Below, in pieces: positions 26,141 to 40,014 of a stretch of 64,000 nt of DNA. A program made the position numbers and the translations under genes. The notes beneath the pieces are model-generated. The model was not told where the DNA came from and made no database searches. It saw nothing but the letters and a program-made list of their open reading frames with translations. The DNA is from Acanthosoma haemorrhoidale (lineage: Eukaryota > Arthropoda > Insecta > Hemiptera > Acanthosomatidae), in assembly GCA_930367205.1 (NCBI GenBank), contig OV884011.1, positions 44,777,754 through 44,841,753 on the forward strand. Direction: 5' to 3'. The stretch's first letter is position 1; each line of letters starts with the position of its first letter.

Positions 26141-29100
26141 ATGGCACAATTTACATTTGTGAACGATCTAAACAATGTTCTTAGAATGGACGATCCCATT
26201 AGAGGACCTGTACCACGGTGGCAGAAAAAACCTGACTCTAGGTAATAAATTATAAATTTTTAAAAATTATTTAGTCTCCTTCAAATTTAACTGACTACAT
26301 TTCACTAGCAACAGCAGCATAATCAATTCAAGCCTTGACACGTCGAAAATCAGAGGCAACAAAACACCTAAGAAACTTGACAACAGAAAAACACCTTCAA
26401 AGACCCCTTCTAAAACTCCAAAGAATTCACCAGGTTTGGTCTTAAACATTAGTCATTTATTATTAATTTAAATATGTATTCACTCAATTAATTTTTTTTA
26501 ATTACAGATTCTAAAACTCCAGGTAAAGGAAAGACTCCTGGTGGAGATAGGTTTATTCCTACTAGATCAGCTACGGACTTTGAACTTGGGCACTTCAAGG
26601 TTTGTTTATATTTTTATACTTGCATTGTACAGGGTCTTGGGCTGCAGTTAGTAATGATATGGACTGATAATGTTGTCTTCTAACAGGACTATTATTATTT
26701 AAATATAATAAGTGTTTTGGACCAATACATTATTATTTTGCACACATTTTTAAACAAGTATAAATTAAAATAATAATTTAAGAAAAGTATTCAAATAAAA
26801 TAATAATAACTTGAAGTTCTTACCTTGGCTTAGGTCAATGCTGGATAGGTTGGCCTAGATAGAAAGAGACTGACTGCCCCTGAAGATAGTTGTAGTCATA
26901 TTATCTATTTGCAATTGTTCTATGGGTGGAGAGATTGAAGGTATCCCCAAATAAATTTGGGTATTCCTGATCTTGAACCTGAACCATGGTGCTCCAAGCA
27001 CTAGCCATTGTATTTTATTTTGATGTGTTGAAAGGCTTTTCCTGCTTCGCTAGACTTAAAAGGCTTGCTAGTGCAGTACCATACAGGACATGCGTAAATG
27101 AGTATTGGTTATATGCGTGACTTTTAAAGTAATGTCGTACAAGTATGTTTTAATGATGTGTGTCTGTTGATCAGCGATTACAGTTGTTGCAGTCGTATGT
27201 TAGCTAGTAGTTGTACATTTTGTTAAGTTTCCAGGTTAGTGGTATTTCCAGATATACTACACCAAGGAAGAGAACACTGATCTTTACTGTTCCGATTGAT
27301 TGGTATATCATCAATTTTGAACCTTCTTAATCTATCTTGATAGTATGTGTGATACCTGCACAGTGTAAAGTTTCACACTTTGAAGGATTAAGTTGTAACT
27401 TCCATTTTTTAAACCAGGAGGAGGATACTTGGTTAACTGACTCCCGGAATTTTGTAACACAAGCTTCAATAGTTTCTCTATAGCGTAGAATTAGGATGTC
27501 ATTGACAAACATCAATAGGGTCGATGTTTTAAGGTAAGTCCACACCACAACAATGAGTCATCCATGCTACAAGGGGTAGTTCTCAAAATGTCTCGGGAGT
27601 TAGCAGGTCACTTTTTATCACTTTTAATTCTAATTAATAATCAAAATAAACAAAAACAGACAAGACGGTGGATACGGAAACTATTCAATGCTAATGAGCT
27701 GTGCCAACTGGCTTTTCATTGTTAATTTTTTTTTTCCAGTTCTACTATTGAAACGCTAATCTTTTCCGACAAAATAGTTAATGTCTTGTTTGTCGCAGTT
27801 TCTATAGTGGATATGTGATTTTCCGCAAACAGTCATTAATTTGAAGATCTTCAATTAGTTTAAAGTGACTTCACTCATCCACTTATTGAATAAAATAAAA
27901 TACAACATCAAACGACAATACTACTGTGACAACAATGTGCCAGGCTAAGCGAAACTTCTCCTGAACACGCCCAGACTTGCAATGTAGTGCAACATTATTT
28001 CAGAGAACCCCTTTTCAATGGGACACAAAATCTTGTAACACGTAGACCCATATCACACTCCGGGGACAAAGGGGCATTGGTATGTTGGAACAATATTACT
28101 GCTATTGAGGTGTCCCTCCAAGTGAGTTTTGATTGATTGCACTAATAATTTTGAGGAGGTTATGTTGAGCTGGCTGATCAGTTAGTAGCTTGAAGGATTG
28201 TCTTTTGGTTTTCGCGGGTTGTGAAAAACAAGCTCCAGCAGATCTGTATTATAAGGGGGAAATGTATCTTATAAATAGTTAGCTAAAATTAATTAATGGT
28301 TTGTTTAGTATGTCAGGTCTACACTTATAGATATAGATAGAAAGTTGGTTTGTCTGGGAGTGATAATTTATTACCAGTAGATGATTAAATGCTTTTATTA
28401 ATAAAATAATATCAGAAGTGGAATAACTATAAATAAAACAGTAAGAATGGAAAATATGTCTAATATTTCTTGTTAAAACTGTATTATTAGTATCTTACGA
28501 ATAATGATTATTGGTAATTATTATAGGGACACACGGTTTTGTGGTTCAGGTTGTTATTGTTTGAGTCATCTGAAAACTGTGGAGGCAACATCATTACTTT
28601 AATCTGCTTTAATACATATCCATCATTTCAATAGAAGATAATGAAGTGCTTGTATCGAAAATAAATAAATTTGGGAAAATACAAGTTGCATTCCTAATTT
28701 TTCATATTCTAAACACCCCACAAGATGACTTATTCCTTTAACTACAATATTAGAATCGAGTTAAAAATGACAGTACCAATGTTGAGCAACCAAAGTACCA
28801 AACAAGGAAGGTTTCACTGCACTAGTACTAAGCTGAATGTGCATCTTTAAATAAATTTTTTTGTAAAATTCAGTGGTTAGGCTCGCTCTACTTCCTCATG
28901 CTCCTGATTGGTAACAAACTTGTTTTTATTATAGAAATTGAAAATGCTTGCGATTCGGTCACAAATGTAGTTAAATAACCCTTTGTATGAAATTATTTGA
29001 AGAAATAAAATAATTTTGGCCTCAAGAAGTAAATTTAATACTATCATCAACTAAATTTTTTACTATTTTAATATCTACCTTAATTATTGATCTAGTTTTT

Positions 29101-32100
29101 TAGTTAGGTTACCTTCCATAGTTGTAACGTCAGGTACCCTAATGTTTGTCTAACTGTGAATTGCAAGCATTTTTTAATTTTATGAGAAAAGACACCTGAA
29201 CTTAATGCGAAAGTACTTGACTATTCCAGTGATCTTCACACTTGTGAAGTGGCAATTGCATTTTGTTTTCGAAAAGTACTGATTTTTTTTTTTTCTCCAG
29301 AATTCTGGGAGTCGTCAATATCAAGAGCATTTATTTCCATTCCAGCTTTTTCTGTGGTATTTTGCTCTTGATTTGTAATAATTTATCATATTTTAGTTGA
29401 ACGATGATGGCAACAGAGATGATGAAGCGAAATCGCCATCTCAGGTCGAGATGGAGCGGGCAATGTCTGAAAATTTGGCAGGGCGAGACTTAGCAGGTGC
29501 TAGGATTCTAGCATTTCAAAAGAAAGCCCCTGAACCTCCCAATGGCCATCAGAACCCTTTGAAAATAGTCTACTCTCAGTCAAAAACTCCGAAAACTGCA
29601 CTCACTAGGTATATTCCGCAAGCACCTGACAGGATATTAGATGCTCCTGATATTCTCGATGACTACTGTAAGTATTATTAATCTAATAATAAAAACTTGT
29701 CTTTAATTAATTTAAAAAAAAGTTATTAATGTTATTTACAGTCTAACTTTATCAAAATCTTATGGGATCAGTAGAAAGTACATCTTATGGATAGATGGAG
29801 ATAGAATTGACTCAGGTGTCAATTTTACTGTGATTATAAATTAGTTTTTTAATTCATTGATGATACCATCATTTATAATGTTTAATACTGGTTCTACATC
29901 TATACGGTTCTGATAAATATTAACAAATTTAATTATTTAAACAATTGCTATTAATTTGATATTTATTTGTATATGATTTGTTGAAGATTTAAACCTTGTT
30001 GACTGGAGCAAAAACAATATGCTAGCTGTGGCACTGGGAAGTGCGGTATATCTGTGGAATGCAAGCAGTGGTTCAATTTCACAACTTACAGAAGTCGAGG
30101 GCAACGACTATGTCTCTTCGCTTTCTTGGATCACGGATGGTGACACATTGGCAATTGGTACCAGTTTAGGAAATACTCAGGTATTATTACATTACACCCT
30201 CCAAAGAGTTCATTTATTTTCAATACACCTTTAACTGTTTTTTTAGTGTATTATATGTATGACTATGTTAATTGGAAGATTAGCTGGTCGGAAACAGATC
30301 CTGTGTTTGAATCAATAATTTTTTCTTTTGTCAATAATTATTTTAATACACTGTAGACTTGTAACAGTTCTAAATGACCAGCGCTGTTTTTTGTTTTTTT
30401 ATCCGCTGGGCTGGGTTATTACAAAAATAATCTAGAATTGTACAGGTTAGGTAAGACCCAATCTATTTTTTGAGGGCATGTACATAAATATATTTTCATT
30501 TCAGATTTGGGACACATGCCAGTCAAAGAAAATGCGAGTGATGGATGGTCACAGCTCACGAGTTGGATCGTTGTCCTGGAACCAACATATACTGAGCAGT
30601 GGATGTCGAGGTGGACTTCTTGTCAATCATGACGTAAGACAAAGGGACCATGCTGTCACCACTATTGAAGCCCATTCACAAGAGGTATGCTCATTAAGAG
30701 ACTACTATTTTTAATAAAAAAAACAAATAGCAAAAGTTTAATAAGAAAGGAATAGAAGTATTTATAAGCCTCACACTAAGGCCTGATTCAGACAGGGATA
30801 GTATGTCAAAATGACATTGTTAATAAATTTCATGGAAATGAACAATCTTCCTTTCATAAACCTCAACAGATATCCTAACAAATAATCCATTCAAAACTGA
30901 CTCATGTTTGAGTGAGTAACAAAGTGTTATTTGTTTCTTTATTGGCCTTAACTAAGTTGAGTGCTTTCTATAGACTTCAAGATTTATCATTCCTGTGAAT
31001 AATGATTTAGGATATAATTATGTTCTATTGAACTATTTTTTTTTTAGATTTGTGGTTTGAAATGGTCACCTGACGGGAGGTATTTGGCAAGTGGTGGCAA
31101 TGACAATATCCTCAATATTTGGCCTTGTGTTACGGGTGACTTATACACTCAGTCTCAGCCGCTGTACAGGTTCAGGTATGCTACTAATTTCATTTTATGT
31201 CTTAAATATATCTCTTCGCTTATTTGTACCTATAACTATGACTGACAGTAAAAGAACTGGCCAGAGAGAGGCCACTTAATACTAAGTCCAAGGCAAACAC
31301 TATTTCGCAGAGTGCTGATTGACTAATGCATCGATTAAAAAATAGAACAATTAATCTAAATTTTATTTATTTTCAATTATATATATATACATACAACTTA
31401 GTCTTTGTCGCAGAATATATATTAAAAAAATTATTTTATAGGAACATAACAAAACTTGTGCAATACATGTTTATTTAACACTGATATTTATAAAACAGCC
31501 TATAAGATTACTGTGACATTATTATTAGTCTTAAGCTCAACTCATATAAAATACAGGAATAAATTGTTTTTGTATTGTCCTGTCTATATAAAGTGGATTA
31601 GAACGATATCAACTGTGAATATCAATTTTTAGAACAATGATCGTTAAGTTAATTATCAATAATCAAGTATGATAAAAATAAACATCAATTGTCAGAAAAT
31701 GAGTTTGTATGGAATATATTATCATTACATAACAGTTTCTGTGCTAAATTTCTCATAATCACCAACTTGATGATGTTAACATAAAATATTATGTTTTGGT
31801 AGAAAATAAAATAAATTGATACGTATAATAATGCCATTTAATACTTGTTTTATAAACATTGTTTTTTTTCAACACTTTAGAAATATCACATTTACATGCA
31901 TTTCAGTTCCATACAATTTCAATCTTAACATTTTGTTATTAAGTCAGTCAGTTCACAATTCATTTTGTACATTTTATAGTAATTGGTAAACAATACTGTT
32001 AAATAATAATTGTTTGTTTATCTGATCAACTTGAAAACTAATCTGATTGTGTGTTAAACATTAATAATTACAATTTCTGTAATAAGATATTCTATGAAGT

Positions 32101-35100
32101 TAGACCTGGTTTCATAAAAACATATGTATTCAAATTTTCTATAAATATCAAAGGTTTATGTGAAGGGTAGATTCTCAAATAAGGGCGGTTGGGTCACTTG
32201 AGGTATTGCCTACAGTTAATGTTCTGATTCTAGAAAGGAAGATTGCATTCTTCTCTTCTTTTCATTATTCCAGAAACATGTCAAAAAAATTGTTAGATAT
32301 TAGGTTTTACTAATATTTAAAAAAAAAAAAGTGTCTTGTGATCCCTTCTATAATCTGATTTATGTAAAGATGACTCATGTTAGAACTGATTGACTAATAT
32401 AATCATTGTGCAATAAAATAAATTGTAATTTCTATCAAACATCAACAAACTATTTTATATTTTAAACCTTTTCAAATATAACTTAAACTGAGACAGTTAC
32501 ATCCTAAACTTGTAGCCTATAACTCTACAGATATTTTCCCTTGAATTGGGATATGTTGGAGAAAAGGTTAAGAAGGTCATTTTCTTATGTTTTATAATAA
32601 TTGCACTTTTTTTATCTTGCAAAATATTTTCTCTCTTACACAAGCCAATTCTGAACTATTGGCCTGTTGTACTGATCAACAATTACCTAATTATAAGTGT
32701 AAATTCCTTAAATAACGATTAATGATTAGAATTTATTTATTGCCAGCTAAACAAGTTTTTAATTATTTATAGTGAACATCAGGCTGCAGTAAAAGCTTTA
32801 GCATGGTGTCCATGGCAACCATCCCTTCTTGCCAGTGGAGGTGGAACAGCTGATAGGCACATACGGTTCTGGAACTGCAACACTGGTCTATCACCAAATT
32901 CAATTGACACTAAATCTCAGGTAAATTTTTACCATTAACTATCAATTGTACAATTCTAAAGTTTACTATACAGATCATCAAGGAAGGCACGTTATAACAT
33001 AATTGTCGTGATAGCAGAGTGCTCACTTCTTAAACTGAATAATGCCCTAAAATTATAATTAAAAACTAAATAGTTTCTATCTCCACAGCGTATACCATCA
33101 TCTAAACTGATATTAAATACCAAAATTTGAAGGTAATTAATAGTGATGCAATATTATTGCTGTTCAAAGATGTGGCTTAGCTAGTTTACACATGGCCTAT
33201 TACATAGGTGTTTTACAGAAGTTTTTCTGTTATAATGTGATGTTATTTAATCATAACATTTAATTTGAACAGGTATGCGGTTTATTATGGTCACCAACTT
33301 ATAAGGAACTTATATCAGGGCATGGTTACGCTAATAATCAGCTTATTATTTGGAAGTATCCTTCTCTAGTAAAGGTAAGTGTTTTTTTTTTTTTTCACAA
33401 TACTTATAGTTAGTATCTATCACAGACTAATTCTTATCTACAACTCTTTGGTAAATTTATGTTTTAATCCATTAGGCCGATATTTGTGATTCATAATATC
33501 GGGAGCATTTATAATCCAGGCAAAATATTGATAGTTTGCCAGGTGAACATTGATAAAAAGTGCTGTTAGGCATGTACATATTACACCTTAATATTGCATA
33601 ATTTAATTGAATTCAACTTTCTAATTCAAACCATATTATTATAAACTTAATTCAAATGTAAGGTAATCTTAGCCGAATTGTAACAATTCTTTCTGAATCT
33701 AATCACTAAGCCTTTTAACACCTAAACCTGCCTGTTATCTTGCTTAAACTATACTATCAATAACATTATGTGAAAATCAGTTATAAGTAACAGTCTACAG
33801 AGTTTAAAAATTTCTGTGTCTTATTTTGCCACCCATTTTTTTTCCTTAAAATATTTTTGTACTCTTTAATATTGCACTAGTCTTACTGTAATATATGAGT
33901 GCTGGAATATATACAATCTATAATTCTACATAAAAACTGGAAGACCTTCGGCAGCCTGTTTTATCCTGAAATAAAAATAGGCATAGAAAATATTACATTT
34001 TAAAATTATCGATATTTATATTTAATTATGGCATGCTCACATTGTTCGAGTTTCCAGGGCTACAGGATACCTCTCCGACACTGTTGTTACATTCTTCGAC
34101 TAACTAAAAATTTATAATTGATAAACATCTTAATTTTAATATGTTTAAAGCTAATAATATTCTTAAGAAAAGCTCAATAATATTGTTTGTCTGCAATTTT
34201 TTAATGGAAATATTATTTCAAATATAATCTTTGCCATGCACCCGTTGAGTTTATAACTATCATCCAAACCAGTGGTAACTATAATTACAAAAGCTCATAC
34301 ATTATAACTTTCTTTAAAGTTGTATTTACAACTTTTACACAGCCTTACATCCATACAACCATCATACAATCACATTTAATATTCAAGATACTTTATTATA
34401 CAATTATAGCTTACTTTGGTGATAGCTGAAATTGCTGGCATTGCAGGCTCCCCTGCATTTTTGAGTGGCTCAAGGAGGAGTGGCAGTCTTGTTAGTCGTT
34501 GAAAGGGTTTCAGTAGGCATGACTGAAGACCAATTCCTCTGACATTCCCTTCGCTTTCGCAGACTTTGTCACGAAATTCTTCTCTTTCATTTCTTTTTAA
34601 AAAAAAAACAGTAATAAACTGAATGTTTTCAGATTGTAATTATAAATTAAGAATGTTGGTTACAAATACTTGAAATTATACATTAGTACAAATTACAACA
34701 TACAGGAGTCTTGTTAAAATAGAAAGTGCTGTAGGGAGACCAGCACAATACTGGACATACTCATGAAGATAAGTTGTAGCCGCTTCGACTAATATATTGT
34801 ACATATCATTTGACATCCATGTTCTTGACAACTCTTCCACAAGCTTTTCAGAGCATTTGATTACTGAAAGCAATAGGTTTGATTATTAAATAATTTCATT
34901 ACTTGAGCACTTTTAAGCTTAAATATGTAAAGGATGTATTGTCCTGTTACTGTTGAGTAACAAGATATAGTTCTTAGGATTGTTTTGGCTATATTAACAG
35001 TAGTTGGCGCTTCATGAAAAGAGGCAAGGCAAAGCCATGTTAATTTGATACAAAGTAGTGTTGTAGATTAGGAGTTCTTATTTTCCCCTTGACGTCATGG

Positions 35101-38100
35101 GAACACGTTTTTTTTAATTGTGACAAAATAGGAAATCATTAATTACATATTGTTATGAGGATGTCACTTTGATACTACCATAATCAAAATTATAGAAAAA
35201 TATGTATTTTTTTAATATCAAGTAATTAATTAATGATGCTTCCTTACATCAAATAGGACTTTCATTTAAGGTTTCATGCTCATAAGTTGAACAGGGGACT
35301 CTTCAGGACCAGAATAAACAGGCATACTTATGATGAATAGTGAAATCACTATTCTTTAGATAGATAGACTATTAGATATATATTATTTATTAATTTGAAC
35401 AGATAAATCTATGAGAACATGTGATACATTAGTTTAACTTTTCTTTTTTAAAAGATCCAGTCCTCTTTTTAACATCTTAAAAGTTGTATTGATATCAATG
35501 GCTTTGGACTAGATCTTTCTAACTATTACGTTTAGATTTAATACAAAATATAATGATTCGTCTTTCTATGTAAGTCTAAAAAAATTTTATTATTTACCTG
35601 TCTCAATGTTTCCGAAGAGTTGTTGAGATTCGGTTTCTGATAGCATGGGAGACAGAGGTTTTATATATGCTTCTGTCAATACCTTAAGGTGGCCAAGATA
35701 TTCAGCTTCTGTCACTAATATTGCATTCCGTGCCTCTACCACGCCATTTTCTGGTTCTGTGGATAAAACATATTAAAAATTGAATATATTTAATGCAGTT
35801 GAAATTTTCTCTACTAAAGTGTGTTCCCTTAAAACTTAAATTACAACAACCATTGATTTTAATGCACTGAATGACAAACCATCCAATGTACTTCTAAATC
35901 TCTAAAAAATTGACTTTTTTTGATCTGGAGTTGCTGCTCATTGATTTATTTTGAAAATGCTTCATTAAAGGCTCTAATACATTTTTAAATGTCATTGTCA
36001 TGGTGAAGCATTAATATTGTAGTAAATTTTTGATGTTGTAGAGCTTTAAATCAAGTTATATACTCACTTTTGAAGTATCTTATTTTTTAAAAAGAAAAAG
36101 GGAGTTTTATGATTGCATGACACATAGTTTTCTATCATATGAACATGGAGCTATTATTTAAAAGCATTTTTAATTTTATGTTAGAAGGTGGGGAAATCCT
36201 GGACAAGTAAAACAGATATCAATGAATGTCAACAGATAGTTCTTTTTTCTGAAAATATTGGGATAACTTTTTCCAATTATTTAATTAAGTAATAGTAAAA
36301 CTAATTTGTTTTGGTTTGGACAGTTACAGCAACAAAGCTTATATTTTCTCTTTGAAATGTTATAAAAAAAATACCTTGTTTAACTTCTTCGTTATCTTCA
36401 TAAAATATGCTTTTTCCAACTTTTCTCATAGTACTGTGGCACCTTTAAAATAGATAAAACATTGAAATAAGGTAATTTTTTCAAAGAACTTGAAAATGCA
36501 GCACATATACTTTATATTTCAAATTGAATACTTCCGACTGGATTATTGAGAATTCTATTCAATTGAAGACCCAGGTAAATAATTACAAGCATTTGCTAAT
36601 AATATTATGGTGATGTGATGTTATAGAATTTTCTGTTCACAAAGCAATTTTTGAGCATCCCATTACCTGGCAGTTTTCCAATTGGCCTGGAATAACTCAG
36701 TATTTATAATTGTATGTCTGAAAATAAATAAAAAAGCAATTTTCTTTTGACATTTATTTTTAACAGATTTGGCCTGAGGGCTGTGATTAGGGCCAGTTCT
36801 GACCTTTTAACTGTGGAAAAGTTGGAGAGGGGTATGATCCCTCTGTGGAAAGCCAATCAATAAATGAAAACTTATCTTCCCCTCTCCCCTTGGAGTTAAT
36901 CCATTTCATCATTGTTTCCTTATTAATATCAATAATTAGATTCATATATTAATAACATTTATAATTTTCACCTGTTTGAATTAGTTGTAGGCTACTGTCA
37001 TCTTGTAACAATCATTTTTAATAATAGATTGATTTTATTTATTTTGTAGCTTTTTTAAATAATTAAGAAATATTTTTTTAAAACTACAATTCAATGATGT
37101 TTGAAGTATTTGTTCCTTTAAATAAAAATATCCTTAAAAGATACCTGTAACATAAATATTTATGTAAAAATAATACAACTTTTCAATTCCAACACTGAGC
37201 CCAAATCATCCTCGCATTCAGATTCTGTTATTAATACTTATTGAAAAATATCAGATCTCACATTATACCCATAATCACTTAAAACTTTTTACATCCAAGC
37301 TATATATTTTGAAAATTATATATAAATTAAGCAATTTTGGGCAATGTTAAATATGATTTATATTTTAGTCCTAAATAAATTTATATATATTTAAAAAGAA
37401 AGTAATCATCCCCACTTAGCAATTAAATATTGATATTCTATCCTGGTTCATATGTATGCTCTAGGATCTGATTTGTCTTTATTCACTGATCATTCATTAT
37501 TGTGAATTGATAATATGAAAGCCACTTGAACAGCTGAAGCATTATTTGTTAAAAAATGATAGCCAGTAAGTTACTGTAGAAATTTGACAGAAAATAATTT
37601 TCATTTATTCAAAGATGTTAGCTTTTGAGCATCTTGCAACTAACAATAGATTCTTTTGAAGCATCCACATTTCTCACTATCCCTCACCCTTCATTTGTCC
37701 ACTAACTAAACATTAAAATGAGTAAAATTACAAAAAAGCAGTTAATATTTGCCAGTTGACATAAGCTGTCAAAATGAGCTGTTATTGTTACCTACCCTAT
37801 GGAATGCAGGAAGGTTATGTAGCTCAAATAGTCTGTACTGTTTACCATCTCAGTTATAAATGCTCTATACTGTTTTTTCTAATAAAATTTCCCCACCCAC
37901 ACCCACAACATTCTCAATGGCCTCCAAACTCTCTTTGTTTTCCATACAATGGCATAAACATGTCACAGATGTTTTTATTTTATAATTTTTCTGTTGTATT
38001 AAATATCATTATTATTTAAATTTTCTCTTGAAATATTAGAAAATATGTCTCTTTATCTTTTCATATTTATTTTTCCTTGATCATATCTATAACTTTTACG

Positions 38101-39271
38101 ATTCTAGCTAATTTTTATGCAAATTCTATCGTAGTCCTAAAAAATTAAATTTTTTAATTTAAAACAAATGTTGAGATTTCTTTATCTAAATTATTACTCC
38201 ATTGGAAGAAATAAGATGCTTTAGTTTCTTATTTAATATTATTAATAAATAATGATCGTGTTACAAAATAATCAGAATATTATGAGTATCAACAAATTAT
38301 TCGTTATATATATTTATCTATTAATGAAGGGAGATTAGCAATTACAATTTTAAATGGTAATTCATTTTTTTTTATCTTATTGTTTACGTAATAAGAGTTA
38401 TAATTGTGCTTTGGAAATTAATCCTTGCCAATACTTGGCACTCCCATTGTTTTCTCTTCAACATTGCTTAACATGAATTTTAATTTTTCTAATAATCATA
38501 TCATATATAATATTATAATTATTATATATAATAATCATATTTTACTGTCAAATTCAATATTTATTGAATGGGGGTGTTGACTCATTTAATAAATTACTCA
38601 AGTAATAAAACTACAAATATTTCCTTCTCTCATTGGTGTATCAAATTAAAGATCTTGAAGTCCCAGTGAATAATTTGTTTCATGCGTTGTAGTTTTAATG
38701 GGCAGTAGTTACAACAGGTACTTTTTTCAAAGGACTTGAAAAGTTTGTTCACATTTTTTTGCGATCTCAGTTTTGTAAAGGGGGGACAATGTTTTACTCA
38801 ATGCCCCAGAAATGCCATAAATAAAACCAACCCCATCTTAAATAGTCAGTGGTTATTAACTTATCAATTACTTCAAATCAAAATCTAAATCTTGACGTTC
38901 TGATCAGTTATATCCTGGGATTTTTATAGACCATAATTACCAAAAACTGTCATTAAAATAGTTTTCGCAACTTGCTTGAATTTTTTAGAATTAAATTGAT
39001 GTTTTCATTGTTTTTATATTGATTGTATGAAACTAAAAATAACAAGAATGTTGATAAATACTATCAATGTCTATAGGTTGCGGAATTGACTGGTCACACA
39101 GCTAGGGTTCTTCAACTGGCTATGTCTCCTGATGGCAGTACAGTACTCTCGGCGGGTGCGGACGAAACTCTGAGACTTTGGAAGTGTTTTGCACCAAACC
39201 CGAACAAGAAGAAAGAAGGAGTTGAAGCCAAAGTAGCCGCTGACAGCATTTTCAAAAGAGGCATAAGATAA
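26141..39271 (+). CDS. fzy: Cdc20/fizzy, APC/C activator (complete, ten exons, 511 aa)
   Basis: WD40 co-activator that brings securin and mitotic cyclins to the anaphase-promoting complex and is the target of the spindle checkpoint. Exons: 26141-26241, 26309-26433, 26508-26599, 29397-29667, 29987-30180, 30505-30684, 31048-31175, 32773-32920, 33273-33374, 39077-39271. All are GT-AG and in phase, 512 codons with stop. The C-box DRFIPTR is at residues 89-95, just after a run of K-T-P/S-K-T-P sites that suit CDK phosphorylation. The Mad2-binding region follows (ARILAFQKKAP), then RYIPQAPDRILDAPDILDDY, then the seven-blade WD40 propeller (for example WSPDGRYLASGGNDN and ISGHGYANNQLIIWKYP). The protein ends GIR, giving the C-terminal Ile-Arg tail that docks on APC/C. 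I see no KEN box. The match over the whole length, the IR tail and the gene layout favour Cdc20 over Cdh1/fizzy-related. The last intron (5.7 kb) holds an antisense gene. Confidence 0.97.
26600..29396 (+). other. Cdc20 intron 3
   Basis: 2.8 kb. It holds a LINE fragment (27075-27560). The part near 27960-28300 is less AT-rich and may be transposon-derived. No exon seen. Confidence 0.5.
27075..27560 (-). mobile_element. LINE reverse-transcriptase fragment
   Basis: The minus strand (27327-27548) encodes FVNDILIL, a damaged F-A-D-D box, then WFKKWKLQLNPSKCETL, the W...W.L.LN..KC block of non-LTR reverse transcriptases. The non-coding part near 27117-27180 (AAAGTAATGTCGTACAAG) recurs at about 45300-45360 in the same orientation. 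Dead copy. Confidence 0.7.
31176..32772 (+). other. Cdc20 intron 7
   Basis: 1.6 kb of AT-rich sequence without recognisable exons or repeats. Confidence 0.5.
33865..33870 (-). terminator. Polyadenylation signal variant ATTAAA
   Basis: ATTAAA on the minus strand about 50 bp past the stop codon of the nested exchange-factor gene. It supports a 3' end inside the Cdc20 intron. Confidence 0.45.
33918..36717 (-). CDS. Dbl-homology Rho guanine-exchange factor nested antisense in Cdc20 intron 9 (5' end unresolved)
   Basis: Exons in order: 36667-36717, 36375-36442, 35598-35756, 34704-34863, 34415-34592, 34071-34103, 33918-33965 (stop TAG 33918-33920). All are GT-AG and phases agree through seven exons, giving at least 231 residues. 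The DH domain starts at EARNAILVTEAEYLGHLKVL (conserved region 1) and includes YVQYCAGLPTALSIL, then LLKPFQRLTRLPLLL (conserved region 3), then the final helix LVEECNNS. DH domains load GTP onto Rho-family GTPases. The normal partner, a PH domain, is missing: after 11- and 16-codon exons the protein ends in SSSFYVEL. The upstream part (TELFQANWK) recalls ephexin-type proteins only weakly. The first exon seen begins in mid-codon, so at least one earlier exon is missing from my model, or translation starts at an internal ATG in the 36375-36442 exon. An alternative 3' exon with a PH domain was not found down to 33375. Confidence 0.8.
36718..39076. other. Rest of Cdc20 intron 9, upstream of the nested gene
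   Basis: It should contain the promoter and any first exon of the nested exchange-factor gene, but I could not place one. An 81-codon open frame at 37774-38019 has no domain. AT-rich otherwise. Confidence 0.4.
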
Positions 39272-39385
39272 ATAAAATAAAATAAAATATTGTATAATAT
39301 ATACATAAGTAGTTCATGTCTTCTTTTTTTTGTCTGTATTTTAATTATTATTCTATTACTGTACTGTCTAGCTGTTAATTGGACA

Positions 39386-39391
39386 AATAAA
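39386..39391 (+). terminator. Polyadenylation signal of Cdc20
   Basis: AATAAA followed by a GT-rich stretch (TTTTGTATTCTGTG), 115 bp past the stop. An A-rich AATAAAATAAAA run right at the stop (39270-39290) gives earlier alternatives. Confidence 0.55.
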
Positions 39392-40014
39392 TTTTGTATT
39401 CTGTGAACGATTTGTTTCAGCTTAAGTTATTAAAAATAATTATGACGTTCAATCGACCACAAATCATTTAAGAAATTCATGTTGATCCCAGCTCCTGTGC
39501 CCTAAAGCAGTATAATTGGTATTTTCACTATAAATATGTTTATAATCTTTTAAAAATTAAAAGTGGAAAAAAATTAAAATTTCTAAAGAACAAAAAAGAC
39601 TAATATTACTTGAAACAGATCTGTGATCTTAAGATACTGTCTTACTTTTTCTTATTTAAGACTTTTGTGAGTCTACTTTATATTTTAATACTTTTTTTCA
39701 ATGAAAGGAAATCGTAAGGATGTGTTTTAGTATTATTTTTGTTTCTGATTTCAGACTTAGTTTGACTTTAATATTTATCATAAAAGCAAGACTGTTAAAA
39801 TTAATAAAATTTTATGCAAAACTGTTTTTACTAGTTTTTATTCTTAAAGCCCTTAACCAAATCCTTCCAGTATCAGGTATATCCTTCGTAATATTGTTCG
39901 GGCCCTTAGGCAGTAAATAGGTTTTCATTAAACTTAATTTTTTTATTTGAGAAGATTTTTTTTATGATCGTAATTATTTTTAAATTATAAATTTATTTTC
40001 TTTCCTTTTCTGAC

